The position numbers and the translations under genes were made by a program. Of a stretch of DNA of 64,000 nucleotides, positions 8,770-17,730 are shown piece after piece; the stretch's first letter is position 1; the number at the start of each line of letters is the position of its first letter. Source of the DNA: JAIBAJ01 sp965284645 (GTDB lineage Bacteria; Bacteroidota; Bacteroidia; JAIBAJ01); assembly GCA_965284645.1 (NCBI GenBank), contig OZ260106.1, positions 3,348,001-3,412,000 on the forward strand. The letters are read 5' to 3'. Under the pieces are notes generated by a model. It saw only the letters and a list, made by a program, of their open reading frames with translations. It was not told the DNA's origin and did no database searches.

Positions 8770-8786
8770 TACAATTGGTGGTAACG
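8770..8786 (-). repeat. Inverted repeat, right end of cassette
   Basis: TACAATTGGTGGTAACG is the inverted partner of 7354-7370, with 2 mismatches in 17. It lies 10 bp upstream of the first cassette gene. From 8787 to 9051 I see no gene or structure. Confidence 0.6.
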
Positions 8787-9051
8787 TTCCTAAATCTGCC
8801 ATTCCATTTCCCCATACCAATATCTGCCTTCAAAAATAGGAGGAAATAATTTGCAAAAACAGCTGTAAATAAAATTAATTACCCCTTTACAATAGCCCAT
8901 ATAAGTACACTGGTTGCGACTTTTTGCCATTGACTGGGAAAGTTTATCACCTTCGATCCCCTTCTTCCCTCTTTACAACAAAACAGATAGTGGCCATTCG
9001 TCCTCACTCTTTATTTAAACCACCAAAACCTAAGTACCAGCACGCTCTCCT

Positions 9052-9192
9052 CGGGCAGGGATAGCAGCGGAAAACCCACAGCGGCCTAAGCGAAGCGAAA
9101 GGCGCGAGGATTTGCAGCGAATAGCCCGGCCCTGTAGCCCCTTGCAAATGCTAATAATCCATTGCTACTGGTTTTGGGCGAAAGGGGCCCGC
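9052..9192 (-). repeat. Family B structured repeat (B2)
   Basis: On the minus strand the stems are outer CGGGC/GCCCG; hairpin CCCT-GCCC / GGGC-AGGG with an internal loop; inner GGG/CCC; and AAATCC/GGGTTT. The apical part is type I (TCGCGCC ... GGCCGCTGTGG). It lies upstream of the cassette and just beyond the 3' end of the pyrophosphatase gene. Confidence 0.9.
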
Positions 9193-9239
9193 ATCATCCC
9201 ATGTATTATTCGATTTATCCCTTTCTTTTTGAGCTTGAA

Positions 9240-9851
9240 CTACCTAAACTTTGCCTCGTAATCCAACATGCTGCGGCGAATTACCTCGTGGGCCTCCTTA
9301 CGGCCGTAAACATTGGCAATACGGCAAGTTGGGGAATTGGAACCAGGTAGGTTTTTGTAAGTGAGAAAATAATGCTTTAATCGGTCCACAATATGGTTCG
9401 GACAATCGGCTATGTCGCTCCAATGCTTGTAAAACTCATCGTGGATAAATACAGCGATAATTTTATCGTCGGCCTGGCCCTTGTCGATTAAACGCAAACC
9501 TCCAATAGGTATGGCCTGCAACAAAATATTGCCATGAGCTATGCCAAACTCGGTGAAAATGCAGATGTCCAACGGATCGCCATCGCCCTCCAGCACCTCT
9601 TCCCCACTCTGCTGTGAACAATATTCGGCTATTTGGGGGCCGCAATAAGTTTGGGGCACAAACCCGTACAAAGCCGGAACCCGGTTGGAAAACTTCTGTG
9701 GCCGGTCGACCTTCAAAATCCCACTCTGTTTGTCGATTTCGTACTTTACAGTATCGTCGGGCACGATTTCAATAAAGGCATTGATTATTTCCGGACTGTT
9801 TTCGCCGGCCGAAACCCCGTGCCAAGGATGAGCAGTTTGCTGTGGTGCCAT
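9240..9851 (-). CDS. ppa: Inorganic pyrophosphatase
   Basis: This 203-residue family I soluble inorganic pyrophosphatase hydrolyses PPi to phosphate in the cytoplasm and pulls biosynthetic reactions forward. The signature EGDGDPLDICIF (residues near 87-98) holds the metal-binding aspartates. VPALYGFVPQTYCGP fits the loop that binds substrate, and KGQADDKIIAV fits the later acidic metal site. Length is in the range of Bacteroidota versions, slightly longer than the 175-residue E. coli enzyme. It begins 1 bp after the stop of the BamA/TamA-like gene, so it is likely the last gene of a carboxylase-barrel-ppa operon. Confidence 0.93.
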   Translation of the reverse strand: MAPQQTAHPWHGVSAGENSPEIINAFIEIVPDDTVKYEIDKQSGILKVDRPQKFSNRVPALYGFVPQTYCGPQIAEYCSQQSGEEVLEGDGDPLDICIFTEFGIAHGNILLQAIPIGGLRLIDKGQADDKIIAVFIHDEFYKHWSDIADCPNHIVDRLKHYFLTYKNLPGSNSPTCRIANVYGRKEAHEVIRRSMLDYEAKFR

Positions 9852-9852
9852 G

Positions 9853-11316
9853 CTAAAAGGATGTGAAAAAGGTTAGAAAAAATCCGCTTTGTCCGCGCCT
9901 GTTTACAGAATATTCAAGTCGCCAAATGCGGTCGTAATAGGTCAATAACTCCAAACCCATGCCCGAGCCTAACAAAAAGCTGTTGTTCAAAGGATTTTCT
10001 TTACTCCATTGGGTATCGGAAACATAGCCCAAATCGGTATGAACATTGAAAAATAAGGAAAATGGAATGGTATTGAATTTCTCTGTTTTAATGAATTTTA
10101 AGCGAATAATTTGGTCGCGAAACAAGGCAAACTTGAGATTCGACTTCAAATAGGAATAGTATTGCCCCTCCACCACATACTTTTCATACCCTCGCACAAA
10201 ATCCAATTCGTAGCCCAAACCAAAGCGATTGTAATAAGGTATGATGCCGGTTCCGAATTTCATCTTGGCTCCCAACTGGAAAAATACCTTTTCGGATAAA
10301 TTCCAATACTTGGTGGCTTTGGCAAAGGCATAAAATGGCCCTTTTAACTCATCGTTCAAAAAACCCATGCCGTATTTTCCCAATTCGGCTTCGATGTAAT
10401 ACCCTTTCAACGGGAATATTTTGTAATCTCTCAAATCCCGTTTATAGGAATAAATCATGTAAAACGAGGTGGCCCGGCTGCGTGGAAAACCAAAATAACT
10501 CGGGTTCATCTCTACAATGGTATCGGCTACTTTGGTATCCAAATACCCTACATCAAGTTCATGTAAATTGTATAAACCTTGGCGGTAGGTCAGTCCTAAA
10601 TAAGCATCCCATTCGCGGCGGACATATTGGTCAGGCTTTCGATAAAAATCTAAATTATTGGCCGTGGATCGAAAAGCAATTTCATGGTTCCGCAGAAATG
10701 ACCCATAAACAATGAGTCCTAAGGTTTGAGCCTTGTTGAGGTAAGGAAACTGGTATTCAAGGTAATAATTCTCATTAAAACCCCTGCCAATATTGAATTT
10801 GAGCCTATCCTTGTTACCGGTGAAATTCTTCCAAAAAATGGTAACACCATAATCAATTCGGGAAAAATCTTTGTTTTGTATCCAAGTGGAGAAATTCCGT
10901 TCGGCCACCATAAAATAGGGTACGGGAAAAATATACCACCGCTCCTTTACAGCAATTTTCAACTCCAAAGTATTCCCATCGATACCAACTGTATCCACAT
11001 TCACAAAAATGAACAGCAGGGTATTTTGGACATTAAACTTAATTCGGTCGAGCTGATGGCGAAGATGATTGGCATGGATGGTATCACCTTCCTTGTACAT
11101 CATTTCACGGCGAATAACCCTTTCCTTGGTAATCTTATTGCCGGTAATGGTAACTTTTCCAACTGTGTAAACCAAGGGCTCCTGGGCCAACAAAGGCGTA
11201 CCGATGAAAAATAACAGTCCTAAAAGTCCATAAAAAAAAGTTCCAACGGAAATAGACGAGGCTATCCGTTGGAACAAAGGGAAGAAATACTGTTTAGGTT
11301 TGAATAACACCAACAT
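9853..11316 (-). CDS. BamA/TamA-like outer membrane protein with POTRA domain
   Basis: An N-terminal hydrophobic segment ending GTPLLAQ is a signal peptide. Next comes one POTRA-like domain (VGKVTITGNKITKERVI, then DTIHANHLRHQLDRIKF) and a roughly 350-residue region rich in aromatic and Gly residues. It has strand-like segments (RLKFNIGRGFNENYYLEYQF) and ends in GFFLTFFTSF, whose last residue is Phe as expected of an outer membrane barrel. Such small BamA/TamA relatives probably help insert or secrete proteins. I chose the second Met (11316). The first (11340) would give a longer overlap with the carboxylase gene; the chosen start still overlaps its end by 23 bp. Translational coupling with that gene is likely. 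Confidence 0.8.
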   Translation of the reverse strand: MLVLFKPKQYFFPLFQRIASSISVGTFFYGLLGLLFFIGTPLLAQEPLVYTVGKVTITGNKITKERVIRREMMYKEGDTIHANHLRHQLDRIKFNVQNTLLFIFVNVDTVGIDGNTLELKIAVKERWYIFPVPYFMVAERNFSTWIQNKDFSRIDYGVTIFWKNFTGNKDRLKFNIGRGFNENYYLEYQFPYLNKAQTLGLIVYGSFLRNHEIAFRSTANNLDFYRKPDQYVRREWDAYLGLTYRQGLYNLHELDVGYLDTKVADTIVEMNPSYFGFPRSRATSFYMIYSYKRDLRDYKIFPLKGYYIEAELGKYGMGFLNDELKGPFYAFAKATKYWNLSEKVFFQLGAKMKFGTGIIPYYNRFGLGYELDFVRGYEKYVVEGQYYSYLKSNLKFALFRDQIIRLKFIKTEKFNTIPFSLFFNVHTDLGYVSDTQWSKENPLNNSFLLGSGMGLELLTYYDRIWRLEYSVNRRGQSGFFLTFFTSF

Positions 11317-12922
11317 TATAAGGTTTGGTAATTGGTGCATGGTTAGCCATCTCTATACCCATGCTAATGTGTTTGCGGGTATCCAAGGGGTTGATAATGG
11401 CATCTACCCACAAACGAGCGGCTGCATAATAAGGTGAGGTGGTATCGTTGTAGCGTTTGGTGATGGTATCGAGCAAATGCTTCTCATCCTCGGGCTCAAT
11501 AATTTTGCCTTTTGCTTTGAGTGTCGATACTTGAATTTGAAGCAAGGTTTTAGCAGCTTGTGCACCACCCATCACGGCAATTTGAGCAGTAGGCCAGGCC
11601 AACATCAGGCGTGGGTCGTAGGCTTTACCACACATGGCATAATTTCCGGCACCGTAGCTGTTTCCAATTACGATGGTAAATTTTGGTACCACACTGTTCG
11701 ACATCGCATTCACCATTTTCGCCCCATCTTTAATAATTCCGGCATGTTCGCTGCGACTTCCTACCATAAAACCGGTAACGTCGTGGATAAAAACCAAGGG
11801 AATTTTCTTTTGGTTGCAGTTCATCACAAAACGGGCCACTTTATCGGCACTGTCGTTGTAAATTACACCGCCCATCTGCATTTCACCTTTGGTCGATTTC
11901 ACCATTTTGCGCTGATTGGCTACAATACCAACCGCCCAACCATCAATGCGGGCCAAACCGGTGAGGATGGATTGTCCGTACTTTTCTTTGTATTCTTCAA
12001 ACGAGGAATCATCCACCAAGCGGTCGATAATTTCGCGCATATCGTAAGCTTTGTCGCGACTATCAGGCAGAATGCCAAATATTTCCTTAGGATCTTTGGC
12101 TGGCTTTTTGGCTTTTACCCGATCAAAACCAGCTTTGTCGTAATCCCCAACCTTATCCATAATGTTGCGGATACGGTTGAGGCAATCTTCATCGTCGGTA
12201 CATTTATAATCGGTTACTCCCGAAATTTCGCTATGGGTTGTAGCACCTCCAAGGGTTTCGTTATCAATGGTTTCGCCAATCGCAGCTTTTACCAAAAAGG
12301 AACCGGCCAAGAAAATACTGCCTGTTTTGTCCACAATCAGGGCTTCGTCGCTCATAATCGGCAAATAGGCACCACCGGCCACACAACTTCCCATTATAGC
12401 GGCAATTTGCAGCACACCCATAGAACTAAGGATGGCATTGTTTCTGAAAATCCGTCCAAAATGGTCCTTATCAGCAAAAACTTCGTCCTGCAAAGGCAAA
12501 TAAACCCCTGCACTATCCACCAAATAAATAATCGGAAGGCGGTTTTCCATCGCAATTTCCTGCGCTCTCAGGTTCTTTTTGGCAGTAATCGGAAACCAGG
12601 CACCCGCTTTTACCGTGGCATCGTTGGCCACCACTATTACTTGTCGTTTGCACACATACCCAATCATCACTACCACTCCTCCGCCCGGACAGCCACCATG
12701 TTCTTTATACATGTCTTCTCCGGCAAGTGCACCAATTTCAATGCGTTGGGTATCAGGATCCAATAATTTTTCTATTCGCTCCCGAGCTGTCAATTTGCCT
12801 TTTTCGTGTTCTTTTTCAATCCTACTTTTTCCTCCGCCTAAAGCCACTTTTTCAAGGCGTTGCTCCAGTTGGCTGGCCAAAAGTCGGTTGGCATCTTCAT
12901 TCTTGTTAAACGTTAAATCCAT
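11294..12922 (-). CDS. Acyl-CoA carboxylase carboxyltransferase (beta) subunit
   Basis: This 542-residue biotin-dependent carboxyltransferase of the methylcrotonyl-/propionyl-CoA carboxylase type transfers CO2 from carboxybiotin to an acyl-CoA. Recognisable parts are KLTARERIEKLLDP at the N-terminus; GCPGGGVVVMIG; the acyl-CoA site GSCVAGGAYLP; and the second-half motifs DVTGFMVGS, GNSYGAGNYAMCG and WPTAQIAVMGG. The combination of NSYGAGNYAMCG and length fits methylcrotonyl-CoA carboxylase beta (leucine breakdown) slightly better than propionyl-CoA carboxylase. The biotin-carrying alpha subunit is not in this window. A TATATTCG box on the minus strand at 12947-12940 may be its -7 element. An antisense open frame of 429 codons over this gene is a shadow. 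Confidence 0.9.
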   Translation of the reverse strand: MDLTFNKNEDANRLLASQLEQRLEKVALGGGKSRIEKEHEKGKLTARERIEKLLDPDTQRIEIGALAGEDMYKEHGGCPGGGVVVMIGYVCKRQVIVVANDATVKAGAWFPITAKKNLRAQEIAMENRLPIIYLVDSAGVYLPLQDEVFADKDHFGRIFRNNAILSSMGVLQIAAIMGSCVAGGAYLPIMSDEALIVDKTGSIFLAGSFLVKAAIGETIDNETLGGATTHSEISGVTDYKCTDDEDCLNRIRNIMDKVGDYDKAGFDRVKAKKPAKDPKEIFGILPDSRDKAYDMREIIDRLVDDSSFEEYKEKYGQSILTGLARIDGWAVGIVANQRKMVKSTKGEMQMGGVIYNDSADKVARFVMNCNQKKIPLVFIHDVTGFMVGSRSEHAGIIKDGAKMVNAMSNSVVPKFTIVIGNSYGAGNYAMCGKAYDPRLMLAWPTAQIAVMGGAQAAKTLLQIQVSTLKAKGKIIEPEDEKHLLDTITKRYNDTTSPYYAAARLWVDAIINPLDTRKHISMGIEMANHAPITKPYNVGVIQT

Positions 12923-13120
12923 GGGTAATTTTGAGGGGACGAATATAGGACAGGTTTGCTTGAAAATGTAAGGCTGGCAGGAAATTAAAGGTATTTGTCT
13001 TCAGATCTCCGCTTATGATTTTTATTTTAAGGTTTATAATTCAATCGTTTAGGCATTCCAGCTCTTCCACTTTATCCAAGTTTGAAAAATTTTTTGGGTT
13101 TCATTTCAAAATGCTTTTTT

Positions 13121-13263
13121 GGCGTGCCCCCTACCGCAAATTCAGGTTTGGTGCTTGAACTAGGCTTTTCTGCATGGCGGTAGGGTCGGGCTATTCGTTG
13201 CAAGTCCTCACGCCCATCGCTTTGCTTGGGCCGTTGTGGGCTTTTCACTGCTATCCCTGCCCG
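13121..13263 (+). repeat. Family B structured repeat (B3)
   Basis: Stems: hairpin CCCTACCGC/GCGGTAGGG; inner GGG/CCC; AAGTCC/GGGCTT; apical GCCCA/TGGGC, which is longer than in other copies. The outer stem CGTGC/GCCCG has one mismatch. It follows a T6 run. It lies between the divergent carboxylase and sucA genes. The rest of that 512 bp gap shows only the sucA promoter. Confidence 0.9.
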
Positions 13264-13411
13264 ACTCCCGGAACTAATCATTTTACTAAAAAGTAGGCAG
13301 CATGCTCAAAACTTTAGAGCGTAAATGCAGGAAAAAATCAAAAAACAATCCCACAACATTTTTTAAGACTACAAAACATCTTGAACGGGTACTTAGGGCA
13401 AGCTTTTTTGC

Positions 13412-13419
13412 TATTTTTG
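13412..13419 (+). promoter_or_regulatory. -7 box of sucA
   Basis: TATTTTTG matches TAnnTTTG perfectly and lies 15 bp before the sucA start, so the leader should be about 10 bases. No convincing TTG -33 element is seen at the usual distance. Confidence 0.5.
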
Positions 13420-13434
13420 CGGTATTATAATTGA

Positions 13435-16191
13435 ATGGAAAAACAAGCATATGTTGGCAGTGGAGACCCGTCTGCCATAGAACACCTATACCAATCTTAC
13501 CTTCAAGACCCTACTTCCGTAGATATTTCTTGGCAGAAGTTTTTCGAAGGATTTGAATTTGCCCAAAAACATTTTCCAATAAAATCCCAAGCAGAAGGGG
13601 CTGTTTCGCCTTTGGTGAAAAAGGAATTTGATGTTATAAACCTTATCAATGCCTACCGTAAAACAGGCCATTTGTTCACCAAAACCAATCCGGTAAGGGA
13701 AAGAAGAAAATATAACCCAACTTTAGCCATTGAAAATTTCAATCTCAGTGCAGCTGATTTAGAAGTAGAATTTGATGCCGGAAGTTTGATCGGTTTAGGC
13801 AAAGCCAAATTGAAAACCATTGTGGCCCATCTTGAGCAAACCTATTGTCAAAGCATAGGTGTGGAATACATGTATATCCGCCGTCCTGATGTAATTGACT
13901 GGTTGCAGCGTAAAATGGAACCAAACCAAAACGGACCGAAGTTTTCAATCGAACAAAAACGACGGATTCTTCAAATGCTGAACAAAGCTTCGGTGTTTGA
14001 AAGCTTCCTGCATAAAAAGTTTGTTGGAGAAAAACGCTTCAGTTTAGAAGGAGCTGAAAGTTTAATTCCGGCCTTGGACAGCTTAATTGGTCGTGGGGCT
14101 GAATTGGGTGTAGAAGAATTTGTAATGGGTATGGCCCACCGCGGACGGTTGAACGTGTTGGCTAATGTATTACAGAAAAAATACGACGATATCTTCAACG
14201 AAATCGAAGGAAAAGATTACGACGATAAATCCTTTGAAGGCGATGTGAAATACCACATGGGTTATACCAGTCAGTATAAAACTGAATCAGGTAAATCAGT
14301 TGGCATTTCCCTTTGCCCTAACCCCTCCCACCTCGAAACAGTAAATCCGGTGGTGGAAGGTATTTCAAGAGCCAAACTCGACCATAAATACAGCAGTGAT
14401 TATTCAAAACTTTGCCCAATCCTTATCCATGGCGATGCCGCTGTGGCAGGACAGGGTGTAGTGTATGAAGTGATCCAAATGGCTAAGTTGGATGGCTACA
14501 AAACTGGTGGAACCATCCATATTGTGATCAATAACCAAGTTGGTTTTACTACCAATTATTTGGATGCCCGCAGCAGTATCTATTGCACCGATGTGGGAAA
14601 AGTAACTTTAAGTCCGGTTTTCCATGTAAACGGCGATGATGTAGAAGCGGTTGTTTACACCATGAAACTGGCTATGGAGTTCAGGCAGATGTTTAAAGGT
14701 GATGTGTTTATTGATTTGTTGTGTTACCGCAAATATGGACACAACGAAGGCGATGAACCAAGGTTTACCCAACCTTTACTCTATAAAATTATAGCCAACC
14801 ATCCTAATCCATTGCAAATCTACAATGCCAAACTTACCGAACAAGGAATCGTGGAAGCAGGCTTGGTAAAAGAGATGGAAAAGGAATTCAACGAGGAGCT
14901 ACAGGCTCGGTTGAATGCCTCCAAAGAGAATGAGAAAACCTTTATTACCCAATTTTTGCAAGAGAACTGGAAAGGAATTGACAAAGGATTCGAGGATGAT
15001 TTTGAAAAGACGGTCGAAACGGGTGTTTCAAAAGCTACCTTGTTAGACATGGCAAAAAAATTGACATCCATTCCGGAAGGTAAAAAGTTCTTCAAGAAAA
15101 TTGAAAAAATTCAACAAGACCGGAATGATATGGTTTTCAAAACCAACAAGCTGGATTGGGGAATGGGCGAACTTTTGGCTTATGGAAGTTTACTATTGGA
15201 AGGTCATCCGGTTCGTTTCAGCGGGCAAGATGTTGAAAGAGGTACGTTTAGTCACAGACATGCTGTAATAAAACTGGAGGATAGTGAAGAAGAATATGTG
15301 CCCTTGAACAATCTTTCAGAAAAACAGGCCCAGCTTCAAATTTATAACTCTCTGCTATCCGAATATGCCGTTTTAGGCTTTGATTATGGATATGCCATGG
15401 CTCGTCCTAACGATTTGGTTATTTGGGAAGCTCAATTTGGTGATTTCGTGAATGGGGCCCAAATAATCATCGATCAATATTTAGCCAGTGGCGAGGAGAA
15501 ATGGAAAACCATGAATGGCTTGGTGATGTTGTTGCCCCATGGCTACGAAGGCCAAGGCGCCGAACATAGCAGCGGACGAATGGAACGTTTCTTACAAAAC
15601 TGCACCTCGGAAAACATGCAAGTAGCCAACTGCACAACGCCTGCTAACCTTTTCCATTTATTGAGACGACAATTAAAAAGAAATTTCCGCAAACCATTGA
15701 TTGTTTTCACTCCAAAAAGTTTGTTGAGACATCCGCAATGCGTTTCTCCAATTGAGGATTTTTCCAAAGGCAGTTTCCAAGAAATATTGGATGTCAACAA
15801 TCCTTCACCGGATAAAACTGAAAGGGTTATGCTTTGCAGTGGTAAAATCTATTACGAGCTTTTAACCAAACGAAACGAAACTGGGGATGATAAAACTGCC
15901 CTAATTCGATTAGAGCAATTGAATCCATTGCCCTTTCAAAAACTTTCGACCTTAGTTTCAACCTATAAAAAGGCTAAATCCTGGACCTGGGTTCAAGAAG
16001 AGCCAGAAAACATGGGTGCTTGGACACATCTGTTGCGTTTGTGGAAAGAGGTTAAACTTGATTTGATTGCCCGAAGCGCCAGTGGTACACCGGCCACAGG
16101 TAGCCACGACAGGCATGACCATGTTCAGGAAAACCTGTTGGAAAGAGCTTTTAAGTCGAATGCAAAAAAATTGGTAGCCGAAAAAGCATAA
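13435..16191 (+). CDS. sucA: 2-oxoglutarate dehydrogenase E1 component
   Basis: This 918-residue thiamine-diphosphate decarboxylase is the first subunit of the 2-oxoglutarate dehydrogenase complex (TCA cycle, cytoplasm). The N-terminal YVGSGDPSAIEHLYQSYLQDP stretch is the E2-binding region, followed by DVINLINAYRKTGHL. Catalytic-domain motifs in order are GMAHRGRLNVL, ILIHGDAAVAGQGVVYE (ThDP/Mg site), INNQVGFTT, HVNGDDVEAV, YRKYGHNEGDEP and, in the transketolase half, FSGQDVERGTFSHRHAV. Length is normal for the family. Its partner sucB follows 100 bp downstream. The E3 subunit is not in this window. Confidence 0.97.
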   Translation: MEKQAYVGSGDPSAIEHLYQSYLQDPTSVDISWQKFFEGFEFAQKHFPIKSQAEGAVSPLVKKEFDVINLINAYRKTGHLFTKTNPVRERRKYNPTLAIENFNLSAADLEVEFDAGSLIGLGKAKLKTIVAHLEQTYCQSIGVEYMYIRRPDVIDWLQRKMEPNQNGPKFSIEQKRRILQMLNKASVFESFLHKKFVGEKRFSLEGAESLIPALDSLIGRGAELGVEEFVMGMAHRGRLNVLANVLQKKYDDIFNEIEGKDYDDKSFEGDVKYHMGYTSQYKTESGKSVGISLCPNPSHLETVNPVVEGISRAKLDHKYSSDYSKLCPILIHGDAAVAGQGVVYEVIQMAKLDGYKTGGTIHIVINNQVGFTTNYLDARSSIYCTDVGKVTLSPVFHVNGDDVEAVVYTMKLAMEFRQMFKGDVFIDLLCYRKYGHNEGDEPRFTQPLLYKIIANHPNPLQIYNAKLTEQGIVEAGLVKEMEKEFNEELQARLNASKENEKTFITQFLQENWKGIDKGFEDDFEKTVETGVSKATLLDMAKKLTSIPEGKKFFKKIEKIQQDRNDMVFKTNKLDWGMGELLAYGSLLLEGHPVRFSGQDVERGTFSHRHAVIKLEDSEEEYVPLNNLSEKQAQLQIYNSLLSEYAVLGFDYGYAMARPNDLVIWEAQFGDFVNGAQIIIDQYLASGEEKWKTMNGLVMLLPHGYEGQGAEHSSGRMERFLQNCTSENMQVANCTTPANLFHLLRRQLKRNFRKPLIVFTPKSLLRHPQCVSPIEDFSKGSFQEILDVNNPSPDKTERVMLCSGKIYYELLTKRNETGDDKTALIRLEQLNPLPFQKLSTLVSTYKKAKSWTWVQEEPENMGAWTHLLRLWKEVKLDLIARSASGTPATGSHDRHDHVQENLLERAFKSNAKKLVAEKA

Positions 16192-16255
16192 AGGTTGTTC
16201 ACATTGGGTAGTGCAATCCTTTCTTAAGGAATCAAAATAAACAAAACAACGAAAC

Positions 16256-16277
16256 TAACTTTGCTGACCGAAAGGTC
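16256..16277 (+). promoter_or_regulatory. Internal -7 box and small hairpin between sucA and sucB
   Basis: TAACTTTG at 16256-16263 is a perfect TAnnTTTG box, although no TTG lies at the right distance. It is followed at 16266-16277 by GACCGAAAGGTC, a perfect 4-bp stem with a GAAA tetraloop. If the box is used, the hairpin would sit at the very 5' end of a sucB transcript. Confidence 0.4.
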
Positions 16278-16291
16278 AAAAATTAAATAAA

Positions 16292-17533
16292 ATGATAGCT
16301 GAAATGCAAGTGCCCAGTCCGGGCGAATCCATCACAGAAGTAGAAATTTCAAGGTGGTTGAAACAAGATGGGGATTTTGTTGAGAAAGATGAAGAACTAG
16401 CTGAAATTGATTCAGACAAGGCCACTTTAACTTTAAATGCCGAACACAGCGGGATACTTAAAATCCTCGTTCAATCGGGAACAGTTAAGGTAGGGGATGT
16501 GGTTTGCACCATCGATACCGAAGGCAAAGGAGAAGCCAAACCAAAAGCCGAGGCTAAACCGGCTAAAGTGGAACAAGCGCCTAATCCGATGCCTGCACCA
16601 AAAGCTGAAAAACCTGCCGAGGTAGCAAAAAATTATGCCACAGGCACACCATCCCCGGCTGCTGCTAAAATCCTAGCTGAAAAAAATATTCCAGCTTCAC
16701 AAGTTGGTGGGACAGGTAAAGATGGACGCATTACCAAGATGGATGCGCTATTGGCCAAAGGATTTACAGCACCAGAAAGTAAAGCTGCCTTTGTGGGCGG
16801 TAGTCGTGATACGGAACGTCAGAAAATGACAGCACTTCGCAAAAAAGTTGCGCAACGCTTGGTTTCCGTGAAAAACGAAACAGCCATGTTGACCACCTTT
16901 AACGAAGTTGACATGAGTGAAATGATGGCCATTCGTAAACAGTTTAAAGACAAATTCAAAGAAAAACATGGTGTTAATTTGGGCTTTATGTCCTTTTTCA
17001 CCAAAGCTGTAACTGAAGCCTTGGCCTTGTATCCTGCCGTAAATGGACAAATTGATGGGGAAGAAATTGTTTACCACAAATATGCCGATGTAGGAATTGC
17101 AGTGAGCACTCCAAAAGGTTTGATGGTACCTGTTTTGCGTAATGCAGAATCCATGAGTTTGGCCGAAATAGAAGGTGGTATTGCCGCGTTAGCAGCGAAA
17201 GCTAGGGATGGTAAAATCACTGTTGACGAGTTGAACGGTGGCACATTTACGATAACCAATGGTGGCGTATTTGGTAGTATGATGAGTACACCCATTATCA
17301 ATCCTCCTCAGGTGGCCATTTTGGGAATGCACAATATTATCGAACGTCCGGTTGCTATTAACGGTAAGGTTGAAATACGTCCGATGATGTATGTTGCTCT
17401 AAGTTACGATCACCGCATCATTGACGGTAAAGAATCAGTAGGATTTTTAGTGAAGGTGAAAGAAATGCTGGAGAATCCGGTGAAATTATTGTTTGGCAGT
17501 AAACATCCCCACGAAATCCTTTTGGGATTGTAG
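16292..17533 (+). CDS. sucB: Dihydrolipoyllysine-residue succinyltransferase (2-oxoglutarate dehydrogenase E2)
   Basis: This 413-residue E2 transfers the succinyl group from E1 to CoA. It has a single N-terminal lipoyl domain with the lipoylated lysine in EIDSDKATLTL (near residue 43). Next come an Ala/Pro/Lys-rich linker, a peripheral-subunit-binding domain (SPAAAKILAEKNI ... GGTGKDGRITKMD, residues about 118-152), and the catalytic acyltransferase domain. The active site is SYDHRIIDGKE near residue 375, with the HxxxDG motif complete. The gap of 100 bp after sucA holds a possible internal promoter. The gene ends in a strong terminator. Confidence 0.97.
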   Translation: MIAEMQVPSPGESITEVEISRWLKQDGDFVEKDEELAEIDSDKATLTLNAEHSGILKILVQSGTVKVGDVVCTIDTEGKGEAKPKAEAKPAKVEQAPNPMPAPKAEKPAEVAKNYATGTPSPAAAKILAEKNIPASQVGGTGKDGRITKMDALLAKGFTAPESKAAFVGGSRDTERQKMTALRKKVAQRLVSVKNETAMLTTFNEVDMSEMMAIRKQFKDKFKEKHGVNLGFMSFFTKAVTEALALYPAVNGQIDGEEIVYHKYADVGIAVSTPKGLMVPVLRNAESMSLAEIEGGIAALAAKARDGKITVDELNGGTFTITNGGVFGSMMSTPIINPPQVAILGMHNIIERPVAINGKVEIRPMMYVALSYDHRIIDGKESVGFLVKVKEMLENPVKLLFGSKHPHEILLGL

Positions 17534-17595
17534 GTCAAGTGTCTGCCAGAAATTAGGTTCTGCTTCAATATTGTAGTAGCCTTTCGAAACCCAAG

Positions 17596-17648
17596 AACCG
17601 AATTGAAAATGAAATGCATGAAAGCTTTCATTTTCAGTTCGGTTTTTT
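17596..17648 (+). terminator. Rho-independent terminator after sucAB
   Basis: A 19-bp stem (AACCGAATTGAAAATGAAA with TTTCATTTTCAGTTCGGTT, one T-G mismatch) encloses an 11-base loop and runs into T6. It ends the sucAB unit. Confidence 0.9.
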
Positions 17649-17730
17649 ATTGGGAGACTTCCATGAATTGCTGAACGAGGTAAGCTAAACTAAGCTAAAT
17701 CAAGCTGTTCGAAGGAAAAACTCCTCTAAA

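Noticed and set aside
11477..12766. A 429-codon open frame antisense to the acyl-CoA carboxylase gene
   Set aside because: It is rich in His, Asn and Thr with no domain, and lies wholly opposite a strongly conserved enzyme. It is a codon-bias shadow.
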